A DNA stretch of 64,000 nucleotides from Yeosuana aromativorans (GTDB lineage: Bacteria; Bacteroidota; Bacteroidia; Flavobacteriales; Flavobacteriaceae): contig NZ_BMNR01000004.1 of NCBI RefSeq assembly GCF_014646655.1, positions 124,001-188,000 of the forward strand. Direction: 5' to 3'. Shown in pieces: positions 17,977-25,456 of this stretch. A program made the translations under genes and the position numbers. The notes beneath the pieces were generated by a model. That model was not told the DNA's origin. It searched no databases and saw only the letters and a program-made list of their open reading frames with translations. Numbering within the stretch: the stretch's first letter is position 1; every line of letters starts with the position of its first letter.

Positions 17977-19071
17977 ATGAAACCTACTGTTATGAAAACA
18001 CTTCAAATCTGTATCATAATTATCTTTGGGTTGTTTTTTTGTTGTTCCAGTAATGACACTCCTAAAGATCCTGAACCAACTCCTACTGCTCTATATTTTC
18101 CGCCCGTAAATTCCAATACTTGGGAAACGACTTCTGTTACGAACTTGGGTTGGAGTGAAAGCGCACTACAACCACTTTTGGATTATTTGGAAGAAAAAAA
18201 CACCAAGGGTTTTATGATTCTTTATAACGGTAGAATTGTGGTTGAAAGCTATTTAAATGGTCATACCAATACTTCGCTTTGGTATTGGGCCAGTGCAGGT
18301 AAAATCTTGACCTCAACGGTTTCTGGTATTGCACAAGATGAAGGCTTGATTAACCTTGATGATAAAGTATCAGATTATCTAGGGACTGGATGGACCAGTG
18401 AATCATTGGATAAGGAAAATTTAATCACTTGTAAAAACCTACTTTCCATGAATTCTGGGTTAGACGATAGTTTAGGTGATGACGTGTCGCCAGCTAATCT
18501 TCAATACAAAGCTGATGCCGGAACGCGCTGGGCCTATCACAACGTGTATGTGAAAATGCAGGATGTGGTGGCAGCAGCCAGTAATCAAACTTGGAATAAT
18601 TATTTTAATACAACACTGAGGGATAAAATAGGCATGTCTGGAAATTGGGTAAACCTAAATGATTTGAGCGTCTATTGGAGCAATACCCGTAGTATGGCTC
18701 GTTTTGGACTCATGATTTATGCTAAAGGGAAATGGAACGATACACAAATAGTCTCTGAAAGTTTTTTAAATGAAGCAACCAATACCTCTCAAAATATCAA
18801 TCAATCCTACGGGTATTTGTGGTGGCTAAATGGAAAATCAAGCTATCATTTGCCTGGTTTACAGCTTGAATTTAATGGCACTTTAATTCCAAATGCTCCT
18901 GCTGATATGTATGCCGCTTTGGGTAAAAATGATCAAAAAATCTACATAGTTCCCAGCAAAAAACTGGTCATTGTCAGAATGGGTGACGTTGCCAATCCCG
19001 ACAATCCAACTTTTGCCTTATCAGGTTTTGACAATGAGTTATGGGGTAAAATTAATTTATTGATTAATTAG
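17977..19071 (+). CDS. Serine hydrolase, class C beta-lactamase family, lipoprotein
   Basis: A 364-residue putative lipoprotein. The signal sequence ends FFCC, with Cys22 or Cys23 as the lipidation site. The penicillin-binding-like hydrolase motifs are visible: catalytic Ser106 and Lys109 (SAGK) and Tyr187 in a YHN that replaces the usual YxN. The family includes esterases, D-amino-acid hydrolases and class C beta-lactamases; substrate unknown. It is divergent from rimO and convergent with ftsY, and it splits two genes that are often neighbours in Flavobacteriaceae. ATG at 17992 is an alternative start that retains the signal sequence. Confidence 0.88.
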   Translation: MKPTVMKTLQICIIIIFGLFFCCSSNDTPKDPEPTPTALYFPPVNSNTWETTSVTNLGWSESALQPLLDYLEEKNTKGFMILYNGRIVVESYLNGHTNTSLWYWASAGKILTSTVSGIAQDEGLINLDDKVSDYLGTGWTSESLDKENLITCKNLLSMNSGLDDSLGDDVSPANLQYKADAGTRWAYHNVYVKMQDVVAAASNQTWNNYFNTTLRDKIGMSGNWVNLNDLSVYWSNTRSMARFGLMIYAKGKWNDTQIVSESFLNEATNTSQNINQSYGYLWWLNGKSSYHLPGLQLEFNGTLIPNAPADMYAALGKNDQKIYIVPSKKLVIVRMGDVANPDNPTFALSGFDNELWGKINLLIN

Positions 19072-19089
19072 TTTTGATATTAAAAATGG

Positions 19090-19109
19090 ATTCCTGCCTT
19101 CGCAGGAAT
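19090..19109. terminator. Hairpin between convergent genes; repeat copy 1
   Basis: ATTCCTGC and GCAGGAAT flank a CTTC loop. It lies between the serine hydrolase and ftsY and probably ends both. The same 20-nt sequence recurs exactly at 63259-63278. Confidence 0.7.
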
Positions 19110-19110
19110 A

Positions 19111-20064
19111 TTATTTAAAAAACGAATCCACAAATTCATATTTGTTAAACACCTGCAGGTGTTCAATACCCTCTCCAATTCCTATATATTTAACTGGAAT
19201 TTTAAATTGGTCTGATATGCCAATCACCACACCACCTTTGGCAGTTCCATCAAGTTTAGTCACTGCTAATGAAGTAACCTCAGTAGCGGCTGTAAACTGT
19301 TTGGCCTGCTCAAAAGCGTTTTGACCTGTAGAACCATCCAAAACCAATAACACATCATGCGGTGCATCACCCACTACCTTTTGCATAACGCGTTTTACTT
19401 TTGTCAACTCATTCATTAAATTGACTTTATTATGCAAACGCCCAGCTGTGTCTATTATCACAACGTCGGCATTTTGGGTGACCGCGCTTTTAAGCGTATC
19501 AAAAGCCACAGATGCGGGGTCACTACCCATGGATTGTTTTACCAATGGCACATCCACTCTATCAGCCCATACCTGTAATTGGTCTATGGCTGCGGCCCTA
19601 AAAGTATCAGCGGCACCAAGAACCACTTTAAGACCTTGTTTTTTGAATTGATAAGCTAGCTTACCTATGGTGGTTGTTTTGCCGACACCATTCACACCTA
19701 CCACCATGATGACATAAGGTTTTTTATCATTAGGAATGGTAAACTCCGTTTCCTCACCACTGTTGGTTTCACTTAATAGTCCTGCAATTTCTTCACGAAG
19801 GATTTGGTTTAATTCATCAGTGCCCAAATATTTATCTTTGGAGACACGTTCTTCTATGCGTTCTATGATTTTTAGGGTTGTGTTGACACCGACATCACTG
19901 GAAACCAAAATTTCTTCAAGATTATCAAGTACCTCATCATCAACTTTTGATTTACCGGCTACAGCTTTACTGAGCTTGCCGAAAAATGTGGTCTTGGTTT
20001 TTTCAAGGCCTTTGTCAAGGGTTTCCTTTTTTTCTGTGGAGAATATTTTTTTAAAAAAACTCAT
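19111..20064 (-). CDS. ftsY: Signal recognition particle receptor FtsY
   Basis: A 317-residue SRP receptor GTPase that docks ribosome-SRP complexes at the membrane. The helical N domain occupies about 20-100 and the G domain follows, with G1 GVNGVGKT (123-130), the DTFRAAA and DTAGRLHNK motifs, and TKLDGTAKGG. There is no long acidic A domain, as is normal for Bacteroidota. It is last in the rpmB-rpmG-DUF4295-ftsY series, but a strong palindromic hairpin and an intergenic repeat separate it from DUF4295, so it may have its own promoter. Confidence 0.97.
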   Translation of the reverse strand: MSFFKKIFSTEKKETLDKGLEKTKTTFFGKLSKAVAGKSKVDDEVLDNLEEILVSSDVGVNTTLKIIERIEERVSKDKYLGTDELNQILREEIAGLLSETNSGEETEFTIPNDKKPYVIMVVGVNGVGKTTTIGKLAYQFKKQGLKVVLGAADTFRAAAIDQLQVWADRVDVPLVKQSMGSDPASVAFDTLKSAVTQNADVVIIDTAGRLHNKVNLMNELTKVKRVMQKVVGDAPHDVLLVLDGSTGQNAFEQAKQFTAATEVTSLAVTKLDGTAKGGVVIGISDQFKIPVKYIGIGEGIEHLQVFNKYEFVDSFFK

Positions 20065-20089
20065 GTTATTTTATAGTTTGTTGGTTTTT

Positions 20090-20180
20090 GCGTTAAGGAT
20101 TGAGCAATGTGCCTGAGCTCTTTAAATTTTTTGAAAATTTAAAAGCGAGTTGCGAAAGCCTGACCCTTGTGGTAACGCCC
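20090..20180 (-). repeat. Structured intergenic repeat element upstream of ftsY
   Basis: Read on the minus strand, a 91-nt block starts GGGCGTTACC, continues GGGTCAGGCTTTCGC, has an AT-rich hairpin (TTTTAAATTTT with AAAATTTAAA) flanked by CTCGC and GAGCTC, and ends TCAATCCTTAACGC. This order closely resembles a dispersed element I recall from flavobacterial intergenic regions (GGGCG, GGGTCGGGCTTTCGC, variable hairpin, TCAATCCCTAACGC). It ends 25 nt before the ftsY start. Only one copy is in the window, so repeat status rests on memory of other genomes. Confidence 0.55.
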
Positions 20181-20257
20181 AAATTTTAAATACCAATTTT
20201 CTTGCCCTAATGCTGTTACTGAAAAATTGTCATTAAAACGGCATGTAAATATAAAAC

Positions 20258-20285
20258 AAAAGCCACTTTATATAAAGTGGCTTTT
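20258..20285. terminator. Palindromic terminator after DUF4295
   Basis: A perfect 28-nt palindrome (14-bp arms, AAAAGCCACTTTAT) ends in a TTTT run on either strand. It probably ends the rpmB-rpmG-DUF4295 transcript. Confidence 0.8.
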
Positions 20286-20308
20286 AAATATTATATAAAA
20301 AGTAATGC

Positions 20309-20461
20309 TTATTTCTTATTCAAGAAATCGTTTACTAGTTCTGGTGCCATAATAGATTCAACAAACATGTAAGCTCCTGTTTTTGGAGACTTCACCATTT
20401 TTATTGCTTTTGATAATCTTTTTGATCCTGTTTGTAATGATGCTACTGATTTCTTTGCCAT
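20309..20461 (-). CDS. DUF4295 small basic protein
   Basis: A 50-residue ORF below common length cut-offs, starting MAKKSVASLQTGSKRLSKA and ending FLNKK. It matches DUF4295, a small basic family nearly confined to Bacteroidota and almost always found between rpmG and ftsY. High Lys/Ser content and ribosomal neighbours suggest ribosome association, which is inference. It starts 38 nt after the rpmG stop codon and is likely in the same operon. Confidence 0.92.
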   Translation of the reverse strand: MAKKSVASLQTGSKRLSKAIKMVKSPKTGAYMFVESIMAPELVNDFLNKK

Positions 20462-20498
20462 GATTCAATGCGTTTTGAAGTATCTAAAAACTCCTTAA

Positions 20499-20681
20499 TT
20501 ATTTAATTTCTTTGTGAACGGTCATACGCTTTAAGATGGGATTGAATTTTTTAATCTCCATTCTTTCTGGCGTATTCTTTTTGTTTTTAGTTGTAATGTA
20601 TCTTGAAGTTCCTGGTTGTCCAGACTCTTTGTGCTCAGTACACTCTAAAATCACTTGTATTCTGTTACCTTTCTTTGCCAT
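20499..20681 (-). CDS. rpmG: 50S ribosomal protein L33
   Basis: A 60-residue L33: [21 protein letters not shown], then [34 protein letters not shown]. It lacks the two Cys pairs of zinc-binding L33 variants (a single Cys14 is present), so it is a zinc-independent form. It lies 25 nt after rpmB in the same operon. Confidence 0.96.
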   Translation of the reverse strand: MAKKGNRIQVILECTEHKESGQPGTSRYITTKNKKNTPERMEIKKFNPILKRMTVHKEIK

Positions 20682-20706
20682 TTCTTTTACTTATTAAATA
20701 CAGCTA

Positions 20707-20943
20707 TTATTTTAAAAACCCTTTTGATTTAGCTTCTTTTATAGCTGCAGAAATACCTATTTTGTTTATAGTTTTTAAAGCAGATGTAGAAACTTTTAAA
20801 GTTACCCAGCTATCCTCTTCTGGAATGTAAAAACGTTTCTTAACTAAGTTCGCGTTAAATTTGCGTTTAGTTCTGTTTAATGCATGAGACACGTTGTTTC
20901 CAACCATTGCCTTCTTTCCTGTAAGCTCACAAACTCTTGACAT
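20707..20943 (-). CDS. rpmB: 50S ribosomal protein L28
   Basis: A 78-residue L28 with the typical start [30 protein letters not shown]. First gene of the rpmB-rpmG-DUF4295 operon, preceded by a textbook Bacteroidota promoter. Ribosomal large-subunit component. Confidence 0.97.
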   Translation of the reverse strand: MSRVCELTGKKAMVGNNVSHALNRTKRKFNANLVKKRFYIPEEDSWVTLKVSTSALKTINKIGISAAIKEAKSKGFLK

Positions 20944-20984
20944 TATTTTCTGACTTTAAATTTTTGTTGTTTAAAAACGAGGTG

Positions 20985-21014
20985 CAAATATACAAAATCT
21001 TTAATTTATGACAA
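20985..21014 (-). promoter_or_regulatory. Consensus rpmB promoter (TTG-N19-TATATTTG)
   Basis: On the minus strand TTG (21014-21012), then exactly 19 nt, then TATATTTG (20992-20985). This matches the flavobacterial TTG-N17-23-TAnnTTTG consensus fully. It leaves a leader of about 40 nt before rpmB. This is the cleanest promoter in the window. Confidence 0.8.
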
Positions 21015-21025
21015 TCTAATTTTTA

Positions 21026-22276
21026 TCAATTTTTAAAAATTTCTTTCAATAGCATTTCAAAGGCTTTGTTTACCGCTTTATTTATAACTTTTGAACGGTG
21101 GTTTCCCAACATGAATTTTTCTGAATAGACACCATTTCTGGTTGCTATGGCTATAAAAACCGTTCCTATTTCTGCATCAGAATCGCCTTTTGTTGGCCCC
21201 GCATTACCAGTGGTAGCAATTGCAAAATCTGAGTTGAACATACCTAGAACATGTTTGGCCATCGCTTCAGCAACTTGGGCACTGACCACCGAATAAGTTT
21301 CAACAACTTCTTTTGGAATGCCCAAAACATCAATTTTTGATTCTGTTGCATAGCTTACCACACTGCCCTTAAAGTAGTTGGATGCCCCTGGATGGCTTGT
21401 AAAGCGTTCGGCTACTTTGCCGCCGGTACAGCTTTCTGCAACGGCTACCGTTTGCTTTAACTTGGTGAGTTGTTTGGCAACGATGGATTCTACATCACCA
21501 TTTTCATCTTCAAAACCGTAAAACTCATCTTTAATCAAAGGCAAAACAGCATCAATTTGTTTTTGAACCTCTGCTTGTATTTTTTCCTTATCAAATCCTT
21601 TTGCCGATAATCGTAATCTTACTCGACCTAAATCTGGTAAATAAGCCAATTTTACAATAGCTGGCAACGCATCTTCCCACGATTCAATTCTTGCAGCCAA
21701 AGTACTTTCTCCTAAACCATAAACCATCAACGTTTTATGAATGATAAATGGTAGATGGAAACGTTCCGTTAATTTTGGTATTACTTCATTTTGAATGAGA
21801 GCTTTCATTTCAAAAGGGACGCCCGGCAATGAAATAAACACTTTGTTATTGTTCTCTATCCACATACCTGGCGCGGTACCAATGGTGTTCATCAACACCG
21901 TTGCCTTTGATGGCACCAGAGCTTGGTCTTTATTGACTTGTAAAAGGGTTTGCCTGACGTATTGTTTCCAGATGGATTCTATGTTTTTTAGAACAGATTC
22001 ATCTAGAACAAGGGTATCGTTAAAATAGTCGGCTATGGTTTTCTTGGTGATATCATCTTTGGTTGGCCCCAATCCACCGGTAATAATAATGACATCCACA
22101 TTCTGTTCGGCATCTTTAAACGCTTTTAAAATATGGTTTCTATCATCTTGGACAGAAGTGATTTGGTATACGGATATGCCAATTTTGTTCAGTTCTTTAG
22201 CTATAAAAGCTGAATTGGTATCAATGACTTGCCCTATAAGAAGCTCGTCTCCAATAGTGATAATCTCAGCAAGCAT
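21026..22276 (-). CDS. cinA: CinA-family nicotinamide-nucleotide amidohydrolase
   Basis: A 416-residue two-domain CinA. The N-terminal half is a MoCF-like domain (MLAEIITIGDELLIGQVIDTNSAFIAKELN, then TGGLGPTKDDIT). The C-terminal half (about 255-416) is the PncC-type NMN deamidase domain with VAVAESCTGGKVAERFTSHPGASNYFKG and ATTGNAGP. It recycles deamidation or pyridine-nucleotide by-products and has been linked to competence in some bacteria. Its start codon overlaps the Hpt gene by one base, and it is last in a five-gene operon. Confidence 0.95.
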   Translation of the reverse strand: MLAEIITIGDELLIGQVIDTNSAFIAKELNKIGISVYQITSVQDDRNHILKAFKDAEQNVDVIIITGGLGPTKDDITKKTIADYFNDTLVLDESVLKNIESIWKQYVRQTLLQVNKDQALVPSKATVLMNTIGTAPGMWIENNNKVFISLPGVPFEMKALIQNEVIPKLTERFHLPFIIHKTLMVYGLGESTLAARIESWEDALPAIVKLAYLPDLGRVRLRLSAKGFDKEKIQAEVQKQIDAVLPLIKDEFYGFEDENGDVESIVAKQLTKLKQTVAVAESCTGGKVAERFTSHPGASNYFKGSVVSYATESKIDVLGIPKEVVETYSVVSAQVAEAMAKHVLGMFNSDFAIATTGNAGPTKGDSDAEIGTVFIAIATRNGVYSEKFMLGNHRSKVINKAVNKAFEMLLKEIFKN

Positions 22277-22617
22277 TATAGATTAAAATCTGATCTGATT
22301 TCATTGGTAGCAGCTTCTACCGCTGTTATGACAATGTTCAACTGATTGGTTATATCCATATCACGTTTTTCAAACTTGCCCCAATCTTGCACTTCAATCA
22401 ATGTATCTAAAACACCCAATTCAAACAAATCAACCGTTGGTTTCATTTTATGGGCAGCTTGATAGGCATTATAATAATCTTTTTCTGCGACGGCTTTTTT
22501 AAGTCGTTCGGCGTCTACGGGGACTTCCTCTAAAAAGGCTTCAGCCAATGATGCTACAAAATCTTCATCATTATCGGCCAATTCTCTTACTCTAAATAAT
22601 TTATAATGCTGTTCCAT
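22276..22617 (-). CDS. Hpt (histidine phosphotransfer) domain protein
   Basis: A 113-residue stand-alone Hpt four-helix protein with candidate phospho-acceptor His56 in AYQAAHKMKP. The normal HxxKG motif reads HKMKP, so the Gly after Lys is Pro. Such proteins relay phosphate between hybrid kinases and response regulators, but no kinase or regulator is encoded nearby. It overlaps cinA by one base and abuts the FAH gene with no gap, so it is translationally tied to metabolic genes. Confidence 0.85.
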   Translation of the reverse strand: MEQHYKLFRVRELADNDEDFVASLAEAFLEEVPVDAERLKKAVAEKDYYNAYQAAHKMKPTVDLFELGVLDTLIEVQDWGKFEKRDMDITNQLNIVITAVEAATNEIRSDFNL

Positions 22618-23229
22618 TTATTTTACTGTTATTGAAAACATTTCCTTGTTTTCTATAAATCCTTTAAGTTTGTCGTTTGCAAATACTTTGCCTACTCCTG
22701 ACGGAGTTCCCGTAAAGATAATATCTCCTATCTTTAAAGTGAAATATTTTGACACATATTCTATTAATTCATCAATTTTCCAAAGCATGTGGCTAGTATT
22801 TCCATTTTGAACAATTTTATCGTTCTTTTTTAAAGAAAATTCAATGGCATTAACATCGGCTATCTCTTTTACAGGTATCCAATTGCCTATTACAGCCGAA
22901 CCGTCAAAAGCCTTGGCTTTTTCCCATGGCAATCCTTTTTCCTTTAATTTGCTTTGTAAATCACGAGCCGTAAAGTCTATACCCAAGCCAATCTCATTAT
23001 AATATTTATGAGCGAATTTTTTATCAATGTGTTTTCCAACCCGATTGATCTTGACCAAAACTTCAACTTCATAATGGACGTCATTTGAGAAATCAGGAAT
23101 AAAAAACGGCTGCTTTTTGACTAAAATAGCGGTGTCAGGTTTTAAAAATATAACCGGATCTGTTGGTTTTTCATTTTTAAGTTCCTCAATATGTTCGGTG
23201 TAATTTCTACCTATACAAATGAGCTTCAT
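22618..23229 (-). CDS. Fumarylacetoacetate hydrolase family protein
   Basis: A 203-residue FAH-fold enzyme: MKLICIGRNYTEHIEEL, DPVIFLKPDTAIL, HYEVEVLVKI (metal-binding Glu residues), KAFDGSAVIGNW and GDIIFTGTPSGVG. The short FAHD1-like form usually acts as an acylpyruvate hydrolase or oxaloacetate decarboxylase; which reaction cannot be decided here. It starts 2 nt after the exonuclease stop and is part of the same operon. Confidence 0.92.
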   Translation of the reverse strand: MKLICIGRNYTEHIEELKNEKPTDPVIFLKPDTAILVKKQPFFIPDFSNDVHYEVEVLVKINRVGKHIDKKFAHKYYNEIGLGIDFTARDLQSKLKEKGLPWEKAKAFDGSAVIGNWIPVKEIADVNAIEFSLKKNDKIVQNGNTSHMLWKIDELIEYVSKYFTLKIGDIIFTGTPSGVGKVFANDKLKGFIENKEMFSITVK

Positions 23230-23231
23230 TG

Positions 23232-24008
23232 TTAACCCAATTTATTATTAAAGTTTCTCAACTTAATGGCGGTCAGTACTTTTTTTGTGTACAATGGAAA
23301 ATCTGCATTGAGCAACCACCCAAAATAACCAGGTTCTGCTTCCAAAACTTCGGTCACTGACTTCCCTTTATGCTTTCCAAACGAAAAGCACTCTTCTCCC
23401 TTTTTATTGTAGGCAATAAATCCGGCAAAATCAGCAAACTTTTTTCGCGAACTGAAATCTGCCAAAAACTTGGTGTCATTTTCAATATCGTCGTATTTTT
23501 GAATTTGTGCTTTTAACACTTCAAAAGTAGCCTTGGTATCTGCCTCTGCACCATGCGCCCCTTCTAATTCTTTATTGCAATAAAATTGATAGGCCGCACT
23601 CAACGTGCGTTGTTCCATTTTATGGAAAATGGTTTGCACGTCAATGGCCACTCTATTTTTCATATCAAAATCAACCTCCGCCCTTAACATTTCTTCTGCT
23701 AAAAGCGGAATATCAAATCTGTTGGAATTAAACCCGCCCAAATCAGAATCCTTAATCATGTTATGAATCTCTTTCGCAATTTCTTTAAACGTCGGTTTGT
23801 CTGCCACATCTTCATCTGTTATACCGTGAATAGCGGTAACTTCCTTAGGAATTGGCATTTCTGGATTTACCAACCAAGTTTTGTTTTCCTCTTTTCCGTC
23901 TGGAAACACTTTTAAGATGGCTATTTCCACAATACGATCTTTGGAAATATTGACGCCTGTTGTTTCAAGATCAAAAAAACAAATGGGTTTGGTAAGATTA
24001 AGATTCAT
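23232..24008 (-). CDS. DnaQ-like 3'-5' exonuclease
   Basis: A 258-residue DEDDh exonuclease: Exo I motif FFDLETTG (Asp13 and Glu15), Exo II around LGGFNSNRFDIPLL, and Exo III HGAEADTKAT. The C-terminal 60 residues (GEECFSFGKHKGKSVTEVL, then YFGWLLNADFPLYTKKVL) resemble the DUF3820-like FGKHKG module also seen in the small protein at 968-1201. It could act in proofreading or RNA trimming. Transcribed between the E2 and FAH genes. Confidence 0.92.
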   Translation of the reverse strand: MNLNLTKPICFFDLETTGVNISKDRIVEIAILKVFPDGKEENKTWLVNPEMPIPKEVTAIHGITDEDVADKPTFKEIAKEIHNMIKDSDLGGFNSNRFDIPLLAEEMLRAEVDFDMKNRVAIDVQTIFHKMEQRTLSAAYQFYCNKELEGAHGAEADTKATFEVLKAQIQKYDDIENDTKFLADFSSRKKFADFAGFIAYNKKGEECFSFGKHKGKSVTEVLEAEPGYFGWLLNADFPLYTKKVLTAIKLRNFNNKLG

Positions 24009-24041
24009 GAACGATTGTCTTTTGCTATTGTCTTTTATGTT

Positions 24042-25370
24042 TTAAATTTCCCTATTTACATCCCAAGCCTCCAAGTAATCTTTTACCGCTTTTACAAACT
24101 GGCCGCCCAGTGCGCCATTGACCACACGATGGTCATAAGAATGGGATAAGAACATTTTATAACGAATGCCTATAAAATCACCTTCAGGTGTTTCAATGAC
24201 CGCTGGCACCTTTCTGATAGCTCCAAGCGCTAGGATACCAACTTGGGGCTGGTTGATGATAGGCGTTCCCATGATACTTCCAAAGGTTCCAACATTGGTG
24301 ACCGTATAAGTACCGCCTTGAATTTCATCTGGTTTCAGCTTATTGGCTCTTGCCCTATTAGCCAAATCATTGACCTGCTTGGCCATACCCACTAAATTAA
24401 GTTGGTCTGCGTTTTTAATAACAGGTACAATTAAATTGCCATCTGCCAAAGAAGCAGCCATCCCTAAATTGATATTTTTCTTTTTGATAATAGAATCTCC
24501 TTGAACTGAAATATTCATCATAGGAAAGTCACGCAAAGCCTTGGCCACGGCTTCCATAAAAATGGGCGTAAACGTCAAGCTTTCGCCTTCGCGTTTCGCA
24601 AAAGCATCCTTAACCTTATTTCTCCAGTTCCATATTTTAGTAACATCGGCCTCAATAAAGCTTTGAACGTGGGCTGATGTTTGAACCGACTCAACCATGT
24701 GATGTGCAATGAGTTTGCCCATTCTGGTCATTTCAATGATCTCGTCATTTCCATTTGAAACCACGGGCGCTTTTTCAGATTTCTGACTTTGAGTAACTAT
24801 AACAGATTGAACAGGCTCGTTATAGACGGGCTCTGGTTTCGATTCGGTTTTATTTGCACTTTTTTTGTCGATATACTCCAGAATATCATTTTTGGTCACA
24901 CGACCATCTTTTCCTGTTCCTTCAATAGAATCTAATTCTGCTTGTGAAATACCTTCTTGTTTGGCTATGTTTTTTACCAGTGGTGAATAAAAACGGTCTT
25001 CGCTTGAAACAATTGGGGCAACAGTTTCTTGCGCTTGGGTCACCGATTGTTCAACTTGCGAAACAACGTCTTGCGGCACATTTTCTGTAACCTCTGGTTT
25101 TGCTTCTGAAGACACATTAGATTCTTCTTCATCTGTTTCAATGACCGCTAAAACTTGCCCTACCTGAACCACGTCATCTACATTGAAAAACTTTTCAACT
25201 AACACACCATCCACTTCACTTGGCACTTCACTATCAACCTTGTCTGTGGCAATTTCCAAAACCGCTTCATCCAATTCAATAGTATCTCCAACCTCTTTTA
25301 ACCATGATGTGATTGTTGCCTCTGCAACACTCTCTCCCATTTTTGGTAACTTAAGCTCAAATCTTGCCAT
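24042..25370 (-). CDS. 2-oxo acid dehydrogenase E2 acyltransferase
   Basis: A 442-residue dihydrolipoyl acyltransferase core of a 2-oxo acid dehydrogenase complex. It has a lipoyl domain (1-80, lipoylated Lys44 in ATDKVDSEVP), a flexible linker, a peripheral E3-binding domain (about 127-165: SPLVKNIAKQEGI, then GTGKDGRVTKNDI) and a catalytic trimer-forming domain (about 215-440). The overall look is closest to branched-chain E2. The catalytic motif reads HRVVNG (His414 to Asn418), with Asn where the family has Asp. E1 and E3 genes are not in the window. First gene of the E2-exonuclease-FAH-Hpt-cinA operon. Confidence 0.93.
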   Translation of the reverse strand: MARFELKLPKMGESVAEATITSWLKEVGDTIELDEAVLEIATDKVDSEVPSEVDGVLVEKFFNVDDVVQVGQVLAVIETDEEESNVSSEAKPEVTENVPQDVVSQVEQSVTQAQETVAPIVSSEDRFYSPLVKNIAKQEGISQAELDSIEGTGKDGRVTKNDILEYIDKKSANKTESKPEPVYNEPVQSVIVTQSQKSEKAPVVSNGNDEIIEMTRMGKLIAHHMVESVQTSAHVQSFIEADVTKIWNWRNKVKDAFAKREGESLTFTPIFMEAVAKALRDFPMMNISVQGDSIIKKKNINLGMAASLADGNLIVPVIKNADQLNLVGMAKQVNDLANRARANKLKPDEIQGGTYTVTNVGTFGSIMGTPIINQPQVGILALGAIRKVPAVIETPEGDFIGIRYKMFLSHSYDHRVVNGALGGQFVKAVKDYLEAWDVNREI

Positions 25371-25407
25371 ATCTATAATGTAATACTCGTTTTTTTATTT
25401 CCGTTTG

Positions 25408-25415
25408 CAAAATTA
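25408..25415 (-). promoter_or_regulatory. Promoter -7 box of the E2 operon
   Basis: TAATTTTG on the minus strand matches TAnnTTTG 37 nt before the E2 ATG. No matching -33 TTG was found. Confidence 0.45.
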
Positions 25416-25456
25416 ATGAAAAAACATCGGTTTGATTAAACTATTTATAACAAATA

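Noticed and set aside
20090-20180. A tRNA or known riboswitch upstream of ftsY
   Set aside because: No cloverleaf or riboswitch core could be drawn; the sequence fits a dispersed repeat better.
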